Notes: generated by a model from the sequence alone, not told the origin. Shown: positions 51,330-60,415, numbered from the stretch's first letter. The stretch is 60,595 nucleotides of DNA from Rhodospirillaceae bacterium (GCA_022843945.1 JALHMR010000027.1:1-60595); one strand, 5' to 3'. Translations and numbers: made by a program.

Positions 51330-52262
51330 ATGGACATGCCGGTGACCGCCGCCATCCGCACCTACGGGATGAACGAGCGGTCCGATACCGTCGACTTCTT
51401 CATCCGCGACGAGACCGGTCGGCCGCCGATCACCGAGCCGCATCGTCACGAATATTTCCAGGTGCAGATCTGCCTCGCCGGCGACACCGAGCAGTATATC
51501 GGCGGCGCGGTGCGGCCGTTCCGCCGCGGCACGGTCAGCTTCGTCCTGCCCTACCGCGTGCACTACGTGCCCCATCCGCCGGGCTCGCGCTTCGTGCTGA
51601 TCAACGCCACCCAGGCCTTCCTGCGCCCCGATCTCGACGTCGACCCGCTCGATCTCGAGGACGTGCCGATCAACCGCGCGCCGGAGCTCGCCCCCTTCAT
51701 CTACCAGGAATATCTCGATTTCGTCTTCGCTGACGACGAGCTGCGCACCATCGAGGAGCTGATCGCCAAGATGACGATCGAGCATCGCGTGCGGGGCTTC
51801 GGCTCGCTCGAGCTGCTGCGCGGCTACCTGCTGCAGCTCATCGGCCTGACCTGCCGCTGCCACGAGGCCGATCTCACGCGGCTCTTCGGCCTGCAGGCCA
51901 ACCGCACCAGCCGGCGCGACTCCCTGCAGCGCGTCATCCGCTACGTGCGCGAGAACCTGCATCGCGACATCGCGCTGAGCGACGCCGCGGCGGCGGCGTT
52001 CCTGTCGCCGAACTATCTCGCCCATCTCCTGAAGAAGGAAACCGGCAAGACCTTCACGGCCCTGGTCACCGAGCGGCGCTTCGAGCGCGCCAAGGAATTG
52101 CTCGCCACCACCGACCAGCGCATCGGCGAGATCGCCTACCTGGCGGGATTCCGCGACGAGGCCTATTTCTCGCGCCGCTTCCGCCAGTGGTTCAACCACA
52201 GCCCGCGCGCCTACCGCGACAGCGTCCGCGCCCGGATTGTCGCTCCGGACCGCCCGGATTGA
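51330..52262 (+). CDS. AraC family transcriptional regulator
   Basis: This 310-residue regulator has an N-terminal cupin-like ligand domain (EPHRHEYFQVQICLAGDTEQYIGG) and a C-terminal double helix-turn-helix (VIRYVRENLHRDIALSDAAAAAFLSPNYLAHLLKKETG-type region, then IGEIAYLAGFRDEAYFSRRFRQWFNHSPRAYR). ATG 51330 has AGGAGA eight bases upstream and is preferred over ATG 51300. It lies just upstream of the ABC importer genes in the same direction and probably controls them. Confidence 0.85.
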   Translation: MDMPVTAAIRTYGMNERSDTVDFFIRDETGRPPITEPHRHEYFQVQICLAGDTEQYIGGAVRPFRRGTVSFVLPYRVHYVPHPPGSRFVLINATQAFLRPDLDVDPLDLEDVPINRAPELAPFIYQEYLDFVFADDELRTIEELIAKMTIEHRVRGFGSLELLRGYLLQLIGLTCRCHEADLTRLFGLQANRTSRRDSLQRVIRYVRENLHRDIALSDAAAAAFLSPNYLAHLLKKETGKTFTALVTERRFERAKELLATTDQRIGEIAYLAGFRDEAYFSRRFRQWFNHSPRAYRDSVRARIVAPDRPD

Positions 52263-52428
52263 CCGTTACCGCGGCCCGCCGCGGAGAAATATCCAAGAAA
52301 AGCTGAAACGGGTCTCTTTCGCCGGCCGGCTGGCCGTCCTAGCTTAGGGAGAGCGGCAGGCTGGCCTTTCCGGGTTAAGGAAGGGGCGGGCTGGAGACCG
52401 CCAAATAGGATTTTGATCGGAGGAGCGC

Positions 52429-53418
52429 ATGAGCATGTCCCTTTCCGCGTGCCGGCTTGCCGCCGCGGTATCGGTGCTGGGGGCGATCGCCTTCGCCGCA
52501 CCATCATCGGCCCAACAGATCCAGGTCGCCCTCGGTGACACGGTGTCGGTCGACACCCTCGCCTTCGTCGTCGGGCTCGAGCGCGCCAAGGCGCGCGGCT
52601 TCGACTACAAGCTGACCTCCTTCTCCAAGGAGGACCTGGCCATCCAGGCGACGATCAACGGCCAGGCCGATGTCGCCGCGGCCACGCCCTATGCCGTGAT
52701 GCAGAAGACCAAGGCCCCCTTGCGTGGCGTCTTCCAGCTGACGCGTCTGGTGTTCTTCCCCGTCGTCGACAAGGCGACCTACAAGACCTGGAAGGACCTC
52801 AACGGCCAGCCCTTCACCTTCCATGCCCGCGGTAGCGGCACGGAAGCGATCGGCAACATCCTGGCCAAGCGCAACGGCATCCAGTTCGGCCAGCGCAACT
52901 ACATCGCCGGCTCCGAGAACCGCGTCGTGGCCATGGTCAACGGCCAGATCAAGGCGACCATCGTCGACCTCGCCAACAAGAACCTGCTGTTCCAGCGCGG
53001 CGGCGACCGCTTCGCGGTGCTGCCGGGTGTCGACAACCCGGCGAGCGACGAAATCCTCTTCGTGCGCCAGGACTGGGCCGAGAAGAACGGCGCCAAGCTC
53101 GACCTGCTGGTCGAGGAGTTCACCAAGCTGTGGATGGAGATGAACAAGAACCCGGCGATCATCGAGCAGGAGCGCGCGCGTCTCAACCTGCTCAAGGACC
53201 TGCCGAAGGAAGTGCTGGCCGACGTCACCAAGTTCCACCAGCAGGGTGTCGAAGCCGGCGTGTTCAGCAAGGCCGGTGGCGATCTCAACGCCATCAAGGC
53301 CGATTTCGAGTTCTACACCGAGGCCGGCCAGATGACCGGCCCGGCGGAGAGCCTCAAGGTCGAGGACTTCTGGAACCTGGCCCCGCTCAACAAGGCGCGG
53401 GCCAAGCTCGGCAGCTGA
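52429..53418 (+). CDS. ABC importer substrate-binding protein, NMT1/THI5-like
   Basis: This 329-residue periplasmic receptor has a signal peptide (AAAVSVLGAIAFAAPSSAQ) and the SsuA/NMT1-like fold, with IQVALGDTVSVDTLAFVVGL, ATINGQADVAAATPYAVM and the mid-protein FTFHARGSGTEAIGNI. Related systems take up sulfonates, nitrate or pyrimidine precursors. Its partner permease and ATPase genes follow. The ligand is unknown, but the final FAH-type enzyme suggests a keto-acid or aromatic breakdown product. Confidence 0.88.
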   Translation: MSMSLSACRLAAAVSVLGAIAFAAPSSAQQIQVALGDTVSVDTLAFVVGLERAKARGFDYKLTSFSKEDLAIQATINGQADVAAATPYAVMQKTKAPLRGVFQLTRLVFFPVVDKATYKTWKDLNGQPFTFHARGSGTEAIGNILAKRNGIQFGQRNYIAGSENRVVAMVNGQIKATIVDLANKNLLFQRGGDRFAVLPGVDNPASDEILFVRQDWAEKNGAKLDLLVEEFTKLWMEMNKNPAIIEQERARLNLLKDLPKEVLADVTKFHQQGVEAGVFSKAGGDLNAIKADFEFYTEAGQMTGPAESLKVEDFWNLAPLNKARAKLGS

Positions 53419-53471
53419 TCTGAAAGGGATGGCGGCGGAGTTTCGGCTCCGCCGCCTCACCTAATACTCAT

Positions 53472-53561
53472 GTCACCCCGGCGAAAGCCGGGGTCCATGG
53501 TGTCACTAGATAGATGGATCCCGGATCGCGCGGCATAAGAATGCCGCTTGTCCGGGATGAC
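53472..53561. repeat. Palindromic intergenic repeat, copy 2
   Basis: It starts GTCACCCCGGC and ends CCGGGATGAC. It holds two hairpins: ACCCCGGC-GAAA-GCCGGGGT at 53475-53494 and a larger one with arms ATCCCGGA and TCCGGGAT. It sits between the binding-protein and permease genes and reaches close to the permease start. Confidence 0.7.
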
Positions 53562-53583
53562 AGTTGGAATTCGAAATCGACTG

Positions 53584-54396
53584 ATGATCTCCGTTCCCAC
53601 CTCGTCGAGGGCTTCAGCGGCGCGCACCAATCCGCTGCGCCGCGTGATGACCCATACGATCACCTTTCGCATCCTCTCGGTCATCACCGTGCTCGGCGCC
53701 TGGGAATACGCCGGACGCCGGCCGATCAGCGCCTCCTTCCCGTCGTTCAGCGAGACCTTCGCCGCGGGCTGGGAGATGGCCGCCGACGGCTCGCTGAGCG
53801 CTGCCCTGATGATCACCATCGTGCCGCTGGTCATCGGCATCACCATGTCGGCTATCGCCGGCGTCGCCGCCGGCATCTACATGGGCCTCGACCGCCGGGC
53901 CGAATGGGTCGGCGTGCCGGTCTTCATCGTCATGCAGGCCGCCCCGCTGGCAGCGCTGATCCCGCTGCTCGTGCTGGCCTACGGCGTGGGTCTCGCCACC
54001 AAGGTGACGGTCGTGTGCATCATGGCCGTCCCGGCCATCGTGCTGAACTCCTTCAAGGCCATCCGCCACGCGCCGGTTTCGCTGGTCGAGATGGGCGAAT
54101 CCTTCCTCGGCTCGCGCGAGCAGGTGATCGGCAAGATCATCCTGCCGGCCGCCAGCCCGGTGATCTTCGCCGGCCTGCGCCTGGGCCTGGCCTCCGGCTT
54201 CATCGGCGTCATCCTGGCCGAGCTGCTGATCAGCCCCACCGGCATCGGCGATCTCATCACCTATCACCAGTCGATCGCCGAATATCCCAAGATGTTCGCG
54301 GCAATTGCCGTCGTCATCCTGCTCTCCGTTCTCTTCATGGAGGCGCTGGAGCGTATCGAAATCACCCTGTTCCGGCCGGAGAAGCGCGCCCAATGA
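53584..54396 (+). CDS. ABC importer permease 1
   Basis: This membrane permease has about six helices and the inner-membrane coupling motif EAA-like MGESFLGSREQVIGKIILPAA. It resembles SsuC/TauC-type permeases. The start is uncertain because the open frame runs into the repeat; ATG 53584 is proposed and ATG 53647 is possible. Its stop overlaps the ATPase start by four bases (ATGA). Confidence 0.85.
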   Translation: MISVPTSSRASAARTNPLRRVMTHTITFRILSVITVLGAWEYAGRRPISASFPSFSETFAAGWEMAADGSLSAALMITIVPLVIGITMSAIAGVAAGIYMGLDRRAEWVGVPVFIVMQAAPLAALIPLLVLAYGVGLATKVTVVCIMAVPAIVLNSFKAIRHAPVSLVEMGESFLGSREQVIGKIILPAASPVIFAGLRLGLASGFIGVILAELLISPTGIGDLITYHQSIAEYPKMFAAIAVVILLSVLFMEALERIEITLFRPEKRAQ

Positions 54397-55193
54397 CGGC
54401 TACAGTTGTTCATGCCCCCGGTTTCCAGCGCAGCCTCGGCACCATGGTCTCGGTGCGCTCGGTCTCCAAGGTCTATCCCGGCGGCGTCGAGGCGCTCAAC
54501 GAGATCTCGCTCGATTTTCCCAAGGGCCAGCTGACCACGCTGCTCGGGCCTTCGGGTTGCGGCAAGACCACCCTGCTCAAGATCATTGCCGGACTGCTGC
54601 CGGCGACCTCGGGCGAGGTCATGGTCGACGGCATGCGCGTCGAGGGGCCCGGCCCCGAGCGCGCTTTCGTCTTCCAGGATTTCGCGCTGCTGCCCTGGGC
54701 CACCGTGCTGCGTAACGTTGCCTTCGGCCTCGAGCTGCGCGGCGTGCCGGTTGCCGAGCGCGAATCGATCGCCGAGCACTATATCGGCCAGGTCGGCCTC
54801 AAGGGCTTCGAGAAGCATTACCCGCACGCGCTTTCGGGCGGCATGCGCCAGCGCGTCGGCCTGGCCCGGGCCCTGGCGGTCAAGGCCGAGGTCGTGCTGA
54901 TGGACGAGCCTTTCTCGGCCGTCGACGAGCAGACGCGACGCAAGTTCCAGGAGGACATGCTCGAGCTGATCAAGAACGAGCAGAAGACCTTTATCTTTGT
55001 CACGCACAGCATCGAGGAGGCGGTCTACGTCTCCAACCGCATCATCCTGCTGTCGCGCCGGCCGAGCCGGGTCATGCGCATCATCGAGCCCGACATGCCG
55101 CGTGGCATCACGCCCGACCAGATCCGCCGTCACCCCGCCTATCTCGACGCGGTGGAGATGATCTGGCAGGCGCTCAAGCAGTATTTGGATTGA
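54393..55193 (+). CDS. ABC importer ATP-binding protein
   Basis: This 266-residue ATPase has Walker A GPSGCGKTTLLK, Q-loop FVFQDFALLPWATVLRNV, signature LSGGMRQRVGLARAL, Walker B VVLMDEPFSAVDEQTRRK and switch FVTHSIEEAV. It is of the SsuB/TauB/NrtD type. The gene is translationally coupled to permease 1 and lies 19 bases before permease 2. Confidence 0.93.
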   Translation: MTATVVHAPGFQRSLGTMVSVRSVSKVYPGGVEALNEISLDFPKGQLTTLLGPSGCGKTTLLKIIAGLLPATSGEVMVDGMRVEGPGPERAFVFQDFALLPWATVLRNVAFGLELRGVPVAERESIAEHYIGQVGLKGFEKHYPHALSGGMRQRVGLARALAVKAEVVLMDEPFSAVDEQTRRKFQEDMLELIKNEQKTFIFVTHSIEEAVYVSNRIILLSRRPSRVMRIIEPDMPRGITPDQIRRHPAYLDAVEMIWQALKQYLD

Positions 55194-55212
55194 GGGGTCG
55201 GGACTGACGCCC

Positions 55213-55965
55213 ATGGAAGTCTTCGGACGCAAGATCCCGATGTCGGCCTCGCTCATCGTCTGGGCCGTGCTCTGGGAGATCGTCGGCCAGCTCGATCTCG
55301 TCAGCCTGATCCCGCCGCTGTCCAACGTGGTCATGCGCCTGGCCGAGATCGTGCCGACCGAGACCTTCATCGACGCGCTGGCGCTGACCGCACGCTCGTT
55401 TGCCGCCGGCACCGGAATCGCCATCCTGGCCGGCGTGCCCATCGGCGTGCTCATGGGCCGCTCGGAGATCGCCGACCGGCTGCTACTGCCCTGGGTCAAC
55501 GTCTTCGTCTCGGCGCCTCTCACTGCCCTGGTGCCGATCATCATGGCGCTGTTCGGCTTCGGCGAGACGACCATCATCCTGACCGTGGTGCTCTTCGCGC
55601 TGTGGATCATCATCCTCGATGCCCGCGCCGGCACGCGCAGCATCTCCAACTCGCTGGTCGAGATGGCGCAGTCCTACGGCGCCAGCTACTGGCAGGCCTT
55701 CAGCAAGGTCTATGTCTGGGCGGCGCTACCCGAGATTCTGGCCGGCATCCGGCTGGGCATGGTGCGCGCCATCAAGGGCGTGATCATCGGCCAGCTCATC
55801 GTCTCGGTCGTCGGCTTCGGCTATCTCTTCGAGATCTACCAGTCGAACTTCCTGATGGAGCATCTCTGGGCGCTGCTGCTGGTGCTCTTCGCCCTCGCTT
55901 TTCTGATTGACGGCGTGTTCGGCTACATGGAGAAACGCGTCGAATACTACGCCGCTTCGCGCTGA
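55213..55965 (+). CDS. ABC importer permease 2
   Basis: This 250-residue, about six-helix permease has the coupling motif LVEMAQSYGASYWQAFSKVYVWAALPE-type region and a start SLIVWAVLWEIVGQLDLVSL. It differs in sequence from permease 1, so the transporter probably uses a permease heterodimer or there are two alternative complexes sharing one ATPase. Start at 55213 directly opens MEVFGRKIPMSA. Confidence 0.88.
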   Translation: MEVFGRKIPMSASLIVWAVLWEIVGQLDLVSLIPPLSNVVMRLAEIVPTETFIDALALTARSFAAGTGIAILAGVPIGVLMGRSEIADRLLLPWVNVFVSAPLTALVPIIMALFGFGETTIILTVVLFALWIIILDARAGTRSISNSLVEMAQSYGASYWQAFSKVYVWAALPEILAGIRLGMVRAIKGVIIGQLIVSVVGFGYLFEIYQSNFLMEHLWALLLVLFALAFLIDGVFGYMEKRVEYYAASR

Positions 55966-56027
55966 ACGGCCCCGCTTCGATAAAACCGGCTTTGAATCTC
56001 CGACAATTCGTAACGAGAGGAACGACG

Positions 56028-56732
56028 ATGAACGTGATTTCGCCCGCCAACTACGTGATCGCTCCGCCGGCGGTCACCACCCTGCCGGTGCAGGGCAGCG
56101 ACAAGCTGTTCCCGGTCCACCGCATCTACTGCATCGGGCGCAACTACGCCGCGCACGCCATCGAGATGGGCCACGACCCGGACCGCGAGCCGCCGTTCTT
56201 CTTCCTCAAGATGCCGGACCAGGTGGTGCAGCCGGGCCAGGACTTCCCCTACCCGCCCAAGAGCACCGACGTGCATCACGAGATCGAGCTGGTGGTGGCG
56301 CTCAAGAAGGGCGGCAAGAACATCCCGCTCGATAAAGCGCTGGACCACGTCTTCGGCTACGGCGTGGGCCTCGACATGACGCGGCGCGACCTGCAGGGCG
56401 AGGCCAAGAAGCTCGGCCGGCCGTGGGAGATCGGCAAGGCGTTCGAGGATTCGGCCCCCTGCACGGCGCTGGTGCCGGCCGAGCGTATCGGCCACCCCGC
56501 CAAGGGCGCCGTGTGGCTCAAGGTCAATGACAAGACCACGCAGGAGGGCGACCTCAACCAGATGATCTGGAAGGTGCCGGAGATGATCTCCTACCTGTCG
56601 GACTACTTCACCCTGCAGCCGGGCGACCTGATCATGTCGGGCACGCCGGCCGGTGTCGGCCCGGTGAAGAAGGGCGATCGCCTACACGGGCACGTCGACG
56701 GCGTGGGCGATCTCAAGCTGAGTGTCGACTAA
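56028..56732 (+). CDS. Fumarylpyruvate hydrolase-like FAH family protein
   Basis: This 234-residue FAH-fold enzyme has the family motifs RIYCIGRNYAAHAIEMG, FFFLKMPDQVVQPGQDF, HHEIELVVALKKGG (metal-binding Glu residues) and SGTPAGVGPVKKGDRLHG. It hydrolyses or isomerises keto-acids such as fumarylpyruvate. ATG 56028 has GAGAGG upstream. It closes the ABC importer cluster and is followed by a strong terminator. Confidence 0.88.
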   Translation: MNVISPANYVIAPPAVTTLPVQGSDKLFPVHRIYCIGRNYAAHAIEMGHDPDREPPFFFLKMPDQVVQPGQDFPYPPKSTDVHHEIELVVALKKGGKNIPLDKALDHVFGYGVGLDMTRRDLQGEAKKLGRPWEIGKAFEDSAPCTALVPAERIGHPAKGAVWLKVNDKTTQEGDLNQMIWKVPEMISYLSDYFTLQPGDLIMSGTPAGVGPVKKGDRLHGHVDGVGDLKLSVD

Positions 56733-56765
56733 GCAAGCGCAGCAGACGATTGCGCAAATGATTGC

Positions 56766-56798
56766 AACGGCCGCGCCTGTAACTCAGGCGCGGCCGTT
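56766..56798. terminator. Strong hairpin terminator
   Basis: AACGGCCGCGCCTG and CAGGCGCGGCCGTT form a perfect 14-base-pair stem with a five-base loop, 34 bases after the FAH-family stop. The flanking A and T residues make it work in either direction. Confidence 0.75.
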
Positions 56799-56949
56799 CG
56801 CATTTGCAGCATGCGGCGCATTCGAGTCGCATACCGCGAAAATGCGCCGTGACTGAAAAAATCACGTCCCTGCCACTTTCTTGCCACCCTCGGGAGGTAC
56901 TGAATTAGGTACTATCAATCGCGCACACGAGACGACGGGGAGAACCGCC

Positions 56950-57159
56950 ATGGCCAAGCCACGCAAGCCGGACTACGGCTTCGAGCCGGAGCTTGACGAT
57001 GTTCTCGACGACCCGGTGGTCCAGGCGGTCATGGACCGCGATGGCGTCGGGCGGGACGATATCCTGGACCTTGCCGCCTCGGCCCGCGAGCGCTTCGAGG
57101 AGGCCGACGGCTCGGACACCGACGACAGCCCGGGCTACGAGCGCGAGGAGTGGGAGTAA
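56950..57159 (+). CDS. Small acidic hypothetical protein
   Basis: This 69-residue very acidic protein reads MAKPRKPDYGFEPELDDVL, DDPVVQAVMDRDGVGRDDIL, then DLAASARERFEEADGSD and an acidic tail. ATG 56950 has GGGGAG about ten bases upstream; the open frame upstream is not coding-like. No family is recognised. The 217-base gap before it holds only the terminator and an AT-rich promoter-like stretch. Confidence 0.6.
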   Translation: MAKPRKPDYGFEPELDDVLDDPVVQAVMDRDGVGRDDILDLAASARERFEEADGSDTDDSPGYEREEWE

Positions 57160-57233
57160 GCATCCCTCAGTAAGCGTTTGGTAACCGGCTAGGGCGTAGA
57201 CTCGTCCCCAGATCCGAGGACGAGGTTACGCTC

Positions 57234-57401
57234 ATGCGGCACGCTCACGAACTCGACACCAGCGAAACATCCGCTGCCAGCAACTGGCGGGAGGCCCTGT
57301 CGGCCCTCAACCCGGTTGAGCTCTGGCATGCGCTCCAGGAGGCCGAGGACGCGGTCTGCCTGATGGCCCCCCATCCCCAGCCAGACCAACGCGACGATTG
57401 A
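57234..57401 (+). CDS. Small hypothetical protein
   Basis: This 55-residue ORF (MRHAHELDTSETSAASNWRE, ALSALNPVELWHALQEAED, AVCLMAPHPQPDQRDD) has GAGG about nine bases upstream and codon use like its neighbours. No membrane or signal segment is seen. It ends 24 bases from the convergent HNH gene. It is supported only by coding style and spacing. Confidence 0.4.
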   Translation: MRHAHELDTSETSAASNWREALSALNPVELWHALQEAEDAVCLMAPHPQPDQRDD

Positions 57402-57425
57402 CGCTTCGACGGCGCCTGACGGCGC

Positions 57426-57989
57426 CTAGCTCGGCTCGAGCTCGCTGTCCCAGTAGAGAAAGTCGCGCCAGCTCTCGTGCAGGAAGTTGGGCGGGAAGGC
57501 CCGGCCGTTCTCCTGCAGCTGCAGCGACGAGGGCTGCACCGGCGCGTGCTTGGGATACATCGCCGCCTCGCGCGGCAGCCGATTCCCCTTGAGCAGATTG
57601 CAGCTGCCGCAGGCGGTGACCACGTTGCCCCACACCGTGCGCCCGCCCTTGGAGCGCGGGATGATGTGGTCGAAGGTCAGCTCGTGGGTCGGGAACGGCT
57701 CGCCGCAGTACTGGCAGGCGAATTTGTCGCGCAGGAAGACATTGAACCGGGTGAAGGCCGGGCGCCGATTCGCCGGGATGTATTCCTTGAGCGAGATGAC
57801 GCTGGGCAGCCGCATCTCGATATTGGGCGAGCGGATGGTCCGGTCATACTCGGATACGATGTTGACCCGGTTGAGGAACACCGCCTTGACGGTGTCCTGC
57901 CAGGACCATAGGGACAGCGGAAAATAGCTGAGCGGACGGAAGTCGGCGTTCAGCACCAGGGCCGGACAGTTCTCGATCGAGGTGGTCAA
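57426..57989 (-). CDS. HNH endonuclease
   Basis: This 187-residue protein has a zinc-stabilised HNH domain: CQYCGEPFPTHELTFDHIIPRSKGG and VVTACGSCNLLKGNR, two CxxC pairs around the catalytic His of FDHIIP. The N-terminal part (ALVLNADFRPLSYFPLSLWSW) is the usual lead of the free-standing bacterial HNH group. Its cellular role is unknown. It stands alone between small genes. Confidence 0.88.
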   Translation of the reverse strand: MTTSIENCPALVLNADFRPLSYFPLSLWSWQDTVKAVFLNRVNIVSEYDRTIRSPNIEMRLPSVISLKEYIPANRRPAFTRFNVFLRDKFACQYCGEPFPTHELTFDHIIPRSKGGRTVWGNVVTACGSCNLLKGNRLPREAAMYPKHAPVQPSSLQLQENGRAFPPNFLHESWRDFLYWDSELEPS

Positions 57990-58085
57990 TCAGCAACCCT
58001 CTCGTGGTCCAACAATGCCGCTTCTTTTGTAGTGGGTTGCAGCGCAAAACACAACCTGTCGATCATGACGGTTGCGTGAAGCGCC

Positions 58086-58751
58086 TCACGCCGGCGTCAG
58101 GTGCTCCTGCAGGAACTCGATGCCGGCTGCAATCCCCTCCTCGTCGATCGAATGCGGCAGGCCCGGCCGGGCCAGGGTCTCGACCGGCACGCCGGCACCC
58201 TGGAGGGCGCCGGCCGCCGCGTCCATCGCCTGGAAGGGCACGATCGGGTCGGAAGTGCCGTGGACCAGCAGCACCGGCGGCCTGGATCTGGCCTCGCTCG
58301 CCAGCAGCTGGGGCGCCACCAGCGCCCCCGAATAGCCGACCACGCCGGCCAGCGGCTCGGGCCGGCGCAGGGCGACGTAGAGCGACATCATCGTGCCCTG
58401 CGAGAAGCCGAGCAGCGCCACGTTGGCGTCGGCGAGACCCAGCCGGTCGCGCTCGGCGGTGATGAAGGCGTCGAGGATGGGGGCCGCCGCCTGCACCCCG
58501 GCCAGCACGGTGGCCGGCGCGCGGTCCTGCAGGCTGAACCACTGCTTGCCGTAGGGCGCCATGTCGCAGGGGAAGGGCGCGTGCGGCGAGACGAACTCGG
58601 CGTCGGGCAGCGCCTGGCCGAAATAGGGGGCGAGGCCAATCAGGTCGTTGCCGTCGGCGCCCAGCCCGTGCAGCAGCAGCACCAGGCGGCGCGGCCTGCC
58701 GCCGGCCACCGGTCCGAAACGCGGGCCCTCGAGATCGAAAAACGAAGCCAT
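58086..58751 (-). CDS. Phospholipase/carboxylesterase family hydrolase
   Basis: This 221-residue serine hydrolase has LVLLLHGLGADGNDLIGLAP, nucleophile elbow ALLGFSQGTMMSL, acidic residue in LVHGTSDPIVPFQAM and catalytic His in LPHSIDEEG. It is of the carboxylesterase YpfH/acyl-protein-thioesterase type. ATG 58751 is chosen over the preceding GTG. It is divergent from gluQ by 59 bases. Confidence 0.88.
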   Translation of the reverse strand: MASFFDLEGPRFGPVAGGRPRRLVLLLHGLGADGNDLIGLAPYFGQALPDAEFVSPHAPFPCDMAPYGKQWFSLQDRAPATVLAGVQAAAPILDAFITAERDRLGLADANVALLGFSQGTMMSLYVALRRPEPLAGVVGYSGALVAPQLLASEARSRPPVLLVHGTSDPIVPFQAMDAAAGALQGAGVPVETLARPGLPHSIDEEGIAAGIEFLQEHLTPA

Positions 58752-58810
58752 CACTACTCCTCTGTGTCGGCGTCACTCCTAGCGCGGGCGGATGCTAATG
58801 TCACCGGCTG

Positions 58811-59647
58811 ATGACCGTCGTCACCCGCACCGCCCCCTCGCCCACCGGGTTCTTGCATCTCGGCCACGCCTATTCGGCGCTCTTCGCCTTCGAGGCGGCA
58901 CGCGCTGCCGGCGGGAGATTCCTGCTGCGCATCGAGGATATCGACGCCGCACGCTGCCGGCCGGAATTCGAGCAGGCCATCGCCGAGGATCTCGCCTGGC
59001 TGGGCCTGGCCTGGGAAACGCCGGTGCGCCGGCAGTCGGAGCACCTGGCCGAGTACGCGGCGGCGGTCGAGCGCTTGCGTGGGCTTGGCCTCGTCTATCC
59101 CTGCTTCTGCACCCGGGCCGAGATCGCCCAGGCGACGTCTGCCCCGCACGGGCCCGATGGCCCCGTCTATCCCGGCACCTGCCGTGCTCTCGACGACGCC
59201 GAGCGGCAACGGCGCCTCGAGTCGGGTGCGGCCTACGCCCTGCGCCTCGACATGGCGGCGGCGCGCGCCCGCCGCGGCGCGCTGGAGTGGCGTGATCGCG
59301 CACACGGGATCGTCACCGCGACGCCCGAGGTCTTCGGCGACGTGGTCATCGCCCGCAAGGACACGCCGACCAGCTATCACCTGTCCGTCACCCTGGACGA
59401 TGCTCTGCAGGGCGTGACGCTGGTGACCCGCGGGCTCGATCTCTTCGCCTCGACCCATGTCCACCGGCTGCTGCAGGCGCTGCTCGGCCTGGCGACGCCC
59501 GACTATCACCACCACCCGCTGGTGCTGGGGCCCGACGGCAAGCGCCTGGCCAAGCGCGCCAACGCGCCGACCCTGCAGTCGCTGCGCGAGGCCGGGCATT
59601 CGCCCGCCGAGGTGCGGCAGATGGCGCTGGATGCATTAGGCCCTTAA
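58811..59647 (+). CDS. gluQ: Glutamyl-Q tRNA(Asp) synthetase
   Basis: This 278-residue enzyme attaches glutamate to the queuosine base at position 34 of tRNA(Asp). It is a shortened GluRS catalytic domain: RTAPSPTGFLHLGHAYSALF (HIGH region), zinc Cys in YPCFCTRAEI and GTCRALDDAE, and the KMSKS equivalent GKRLAKRANA. It lacks an anticodon domain, as expected. It stands alone. Confidence 0.93.
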   Translation: MTVVTRTAPSPTGFLHLGHAYSALFAFEAARAAGGRFLLRIEDIDAARCRPEFEQAIAEDLAWLGLAWETPVRRQSEHLAEYAAAVERLRGLGLVYPCFCTRAEIAQATSAPHGPDGPVYPGTCRALDDAERQRRLESGAAYALRLDMAAARARRGALEWRDRAHGIVTATPEVFGDVVIARKDTPTSYHLSVTLDDALQGVTLVTRGLDLFASTHVHRLLQALLGLATPDYHHHPLVLGPDGKRLAKRANAPTLQSLREAGHSPAEVRQMALDALGP

Positions 59648-59653
59648 AGCCGT

Positions 59654-59754
59654 GTCATGCCGGACAAGACACGCGCCTCGCGTGTCGCGATCCGGCATCC
59701 ATCGCGCCGCTGGAACCATGGATCCCGGCTCGCGCTTCGCTTGGCCGGGATGAC
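59654..59754. repeat. Palindromic intergenic repeat, copy 3
   Basis: It starts GTCATGCCGGACAAG and ends CCGGGATGAC, with inner hairpins (GACACGCG-CCT-CGCGTGTC at about 59667-59686) and arms GATCCCGG/CCGGGAT. It lies directly after gluQ. Confidence 0.7.
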
Positions 59755-59783
59755 AGTGGTGTTGTTCCGGGTGACAATCGGGA

Positions 59784-60113
59784 ATGAGCCCGCGCTTCGA
59801 GACCTACGAGCAGTTCTGGCCGTTCTATCTCGGCGAGCACCGGCGCCGGGCGACGCGCCACTTGCATCTCGCCGGCACCGGAATCGGCCTGGCGCTGTGC
59901 GCCGGGGCCGCCTGGACCGGCGACTGGCGCCTGCTGCTCGCCGGCCTGGTCGCCGGCTACGGCTTCGCCTGGCTCGCGCATCTGCTGGTCGAGCGCAACC
60001 GCCCGGCCACGTTCACGCATCCGCTGTGGTCGCTGGTCAGCGACTTCCGCATGCTGGCGCTGTTCCTCACCGGCCGGCTGGAGGCGGAGCTGCGCAAGCA
60101 CGGGATCGTCTAG
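59784..60113 (+). CDS. DUF962/Mpo1-like membrane protein
   Basis: This 109-residue protein has [27 protein letters not shown] followed by three hydrophobic segments and the motif [21 protein letters not shown], typical of the DUF962/Mpo1-like family. The yeast relative Mpo1 is a 2-hydroxy-fatty-acid dioxygenase; whether this short form is enzymatic is unknown. Its conserved His residues (HLHLAG, HPLW) agree with the family. Confidence 0.85.
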   Translation: MSPRFETYEQFWPFYLGEHRRRATRHLHLAGTGIGLALCAGAAWTGDWRLLLAGLVAGYGFAWLAHLLVERNRPATFTHPLWSLVSDFRMLALFLTGRLEAELRKHGIV

Positions 60114-60236
60114 GTATTTTCACGGGCCAAACTCGGGAATTCCCTGAGCCTGTCGCCGGTCTTGCCGTGCTACTCGCGCGTTCGGTTGCGACCTAACTGA
60201 GCAACGAACGGTACAACGGCCTACGGCAGGACTGTC

Positions 60237-60401
60237 TTGGCGGCGAAATCACCATCCACCCAGTATCGCCGGCGGGCGCGCGAGCTCGAGGAAATGGCCG
60301 AGCGGGCCCGCACCAGCGAGCGCCGCCGCCAGCTCCTGAAGATGGCGCGCCAGTACGAGAAATGGGCCGACGAGATCGAGAAGCCGAAGCCGGCGCGCTG
60401 A
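60237..60401 (+). CDS. Small helical conserved protein
   Basis: This 54-residue ORF starts with TTG (LAAKSPSTQYRRRARELEEM) and continues AERARTSERRRQLLKMARQY, then EKWADEIEKPKPAR. The pattern of an YRRRA-EEM-A helix, an RRQ-LLKMA helix and a W-A-D end matches a small alphaproteobacterial hypothetical family that I recall. It would be missed if only ATG starts are used. Function is unknown. Confidence 0.65.
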   Translation: MAAKSPSTQYRRRARELEEMAERARTSERRRQLLKMARQYEKWADEIEKPKPAR

Positions 60402-60415
60402 GACCAGCCCTATTC

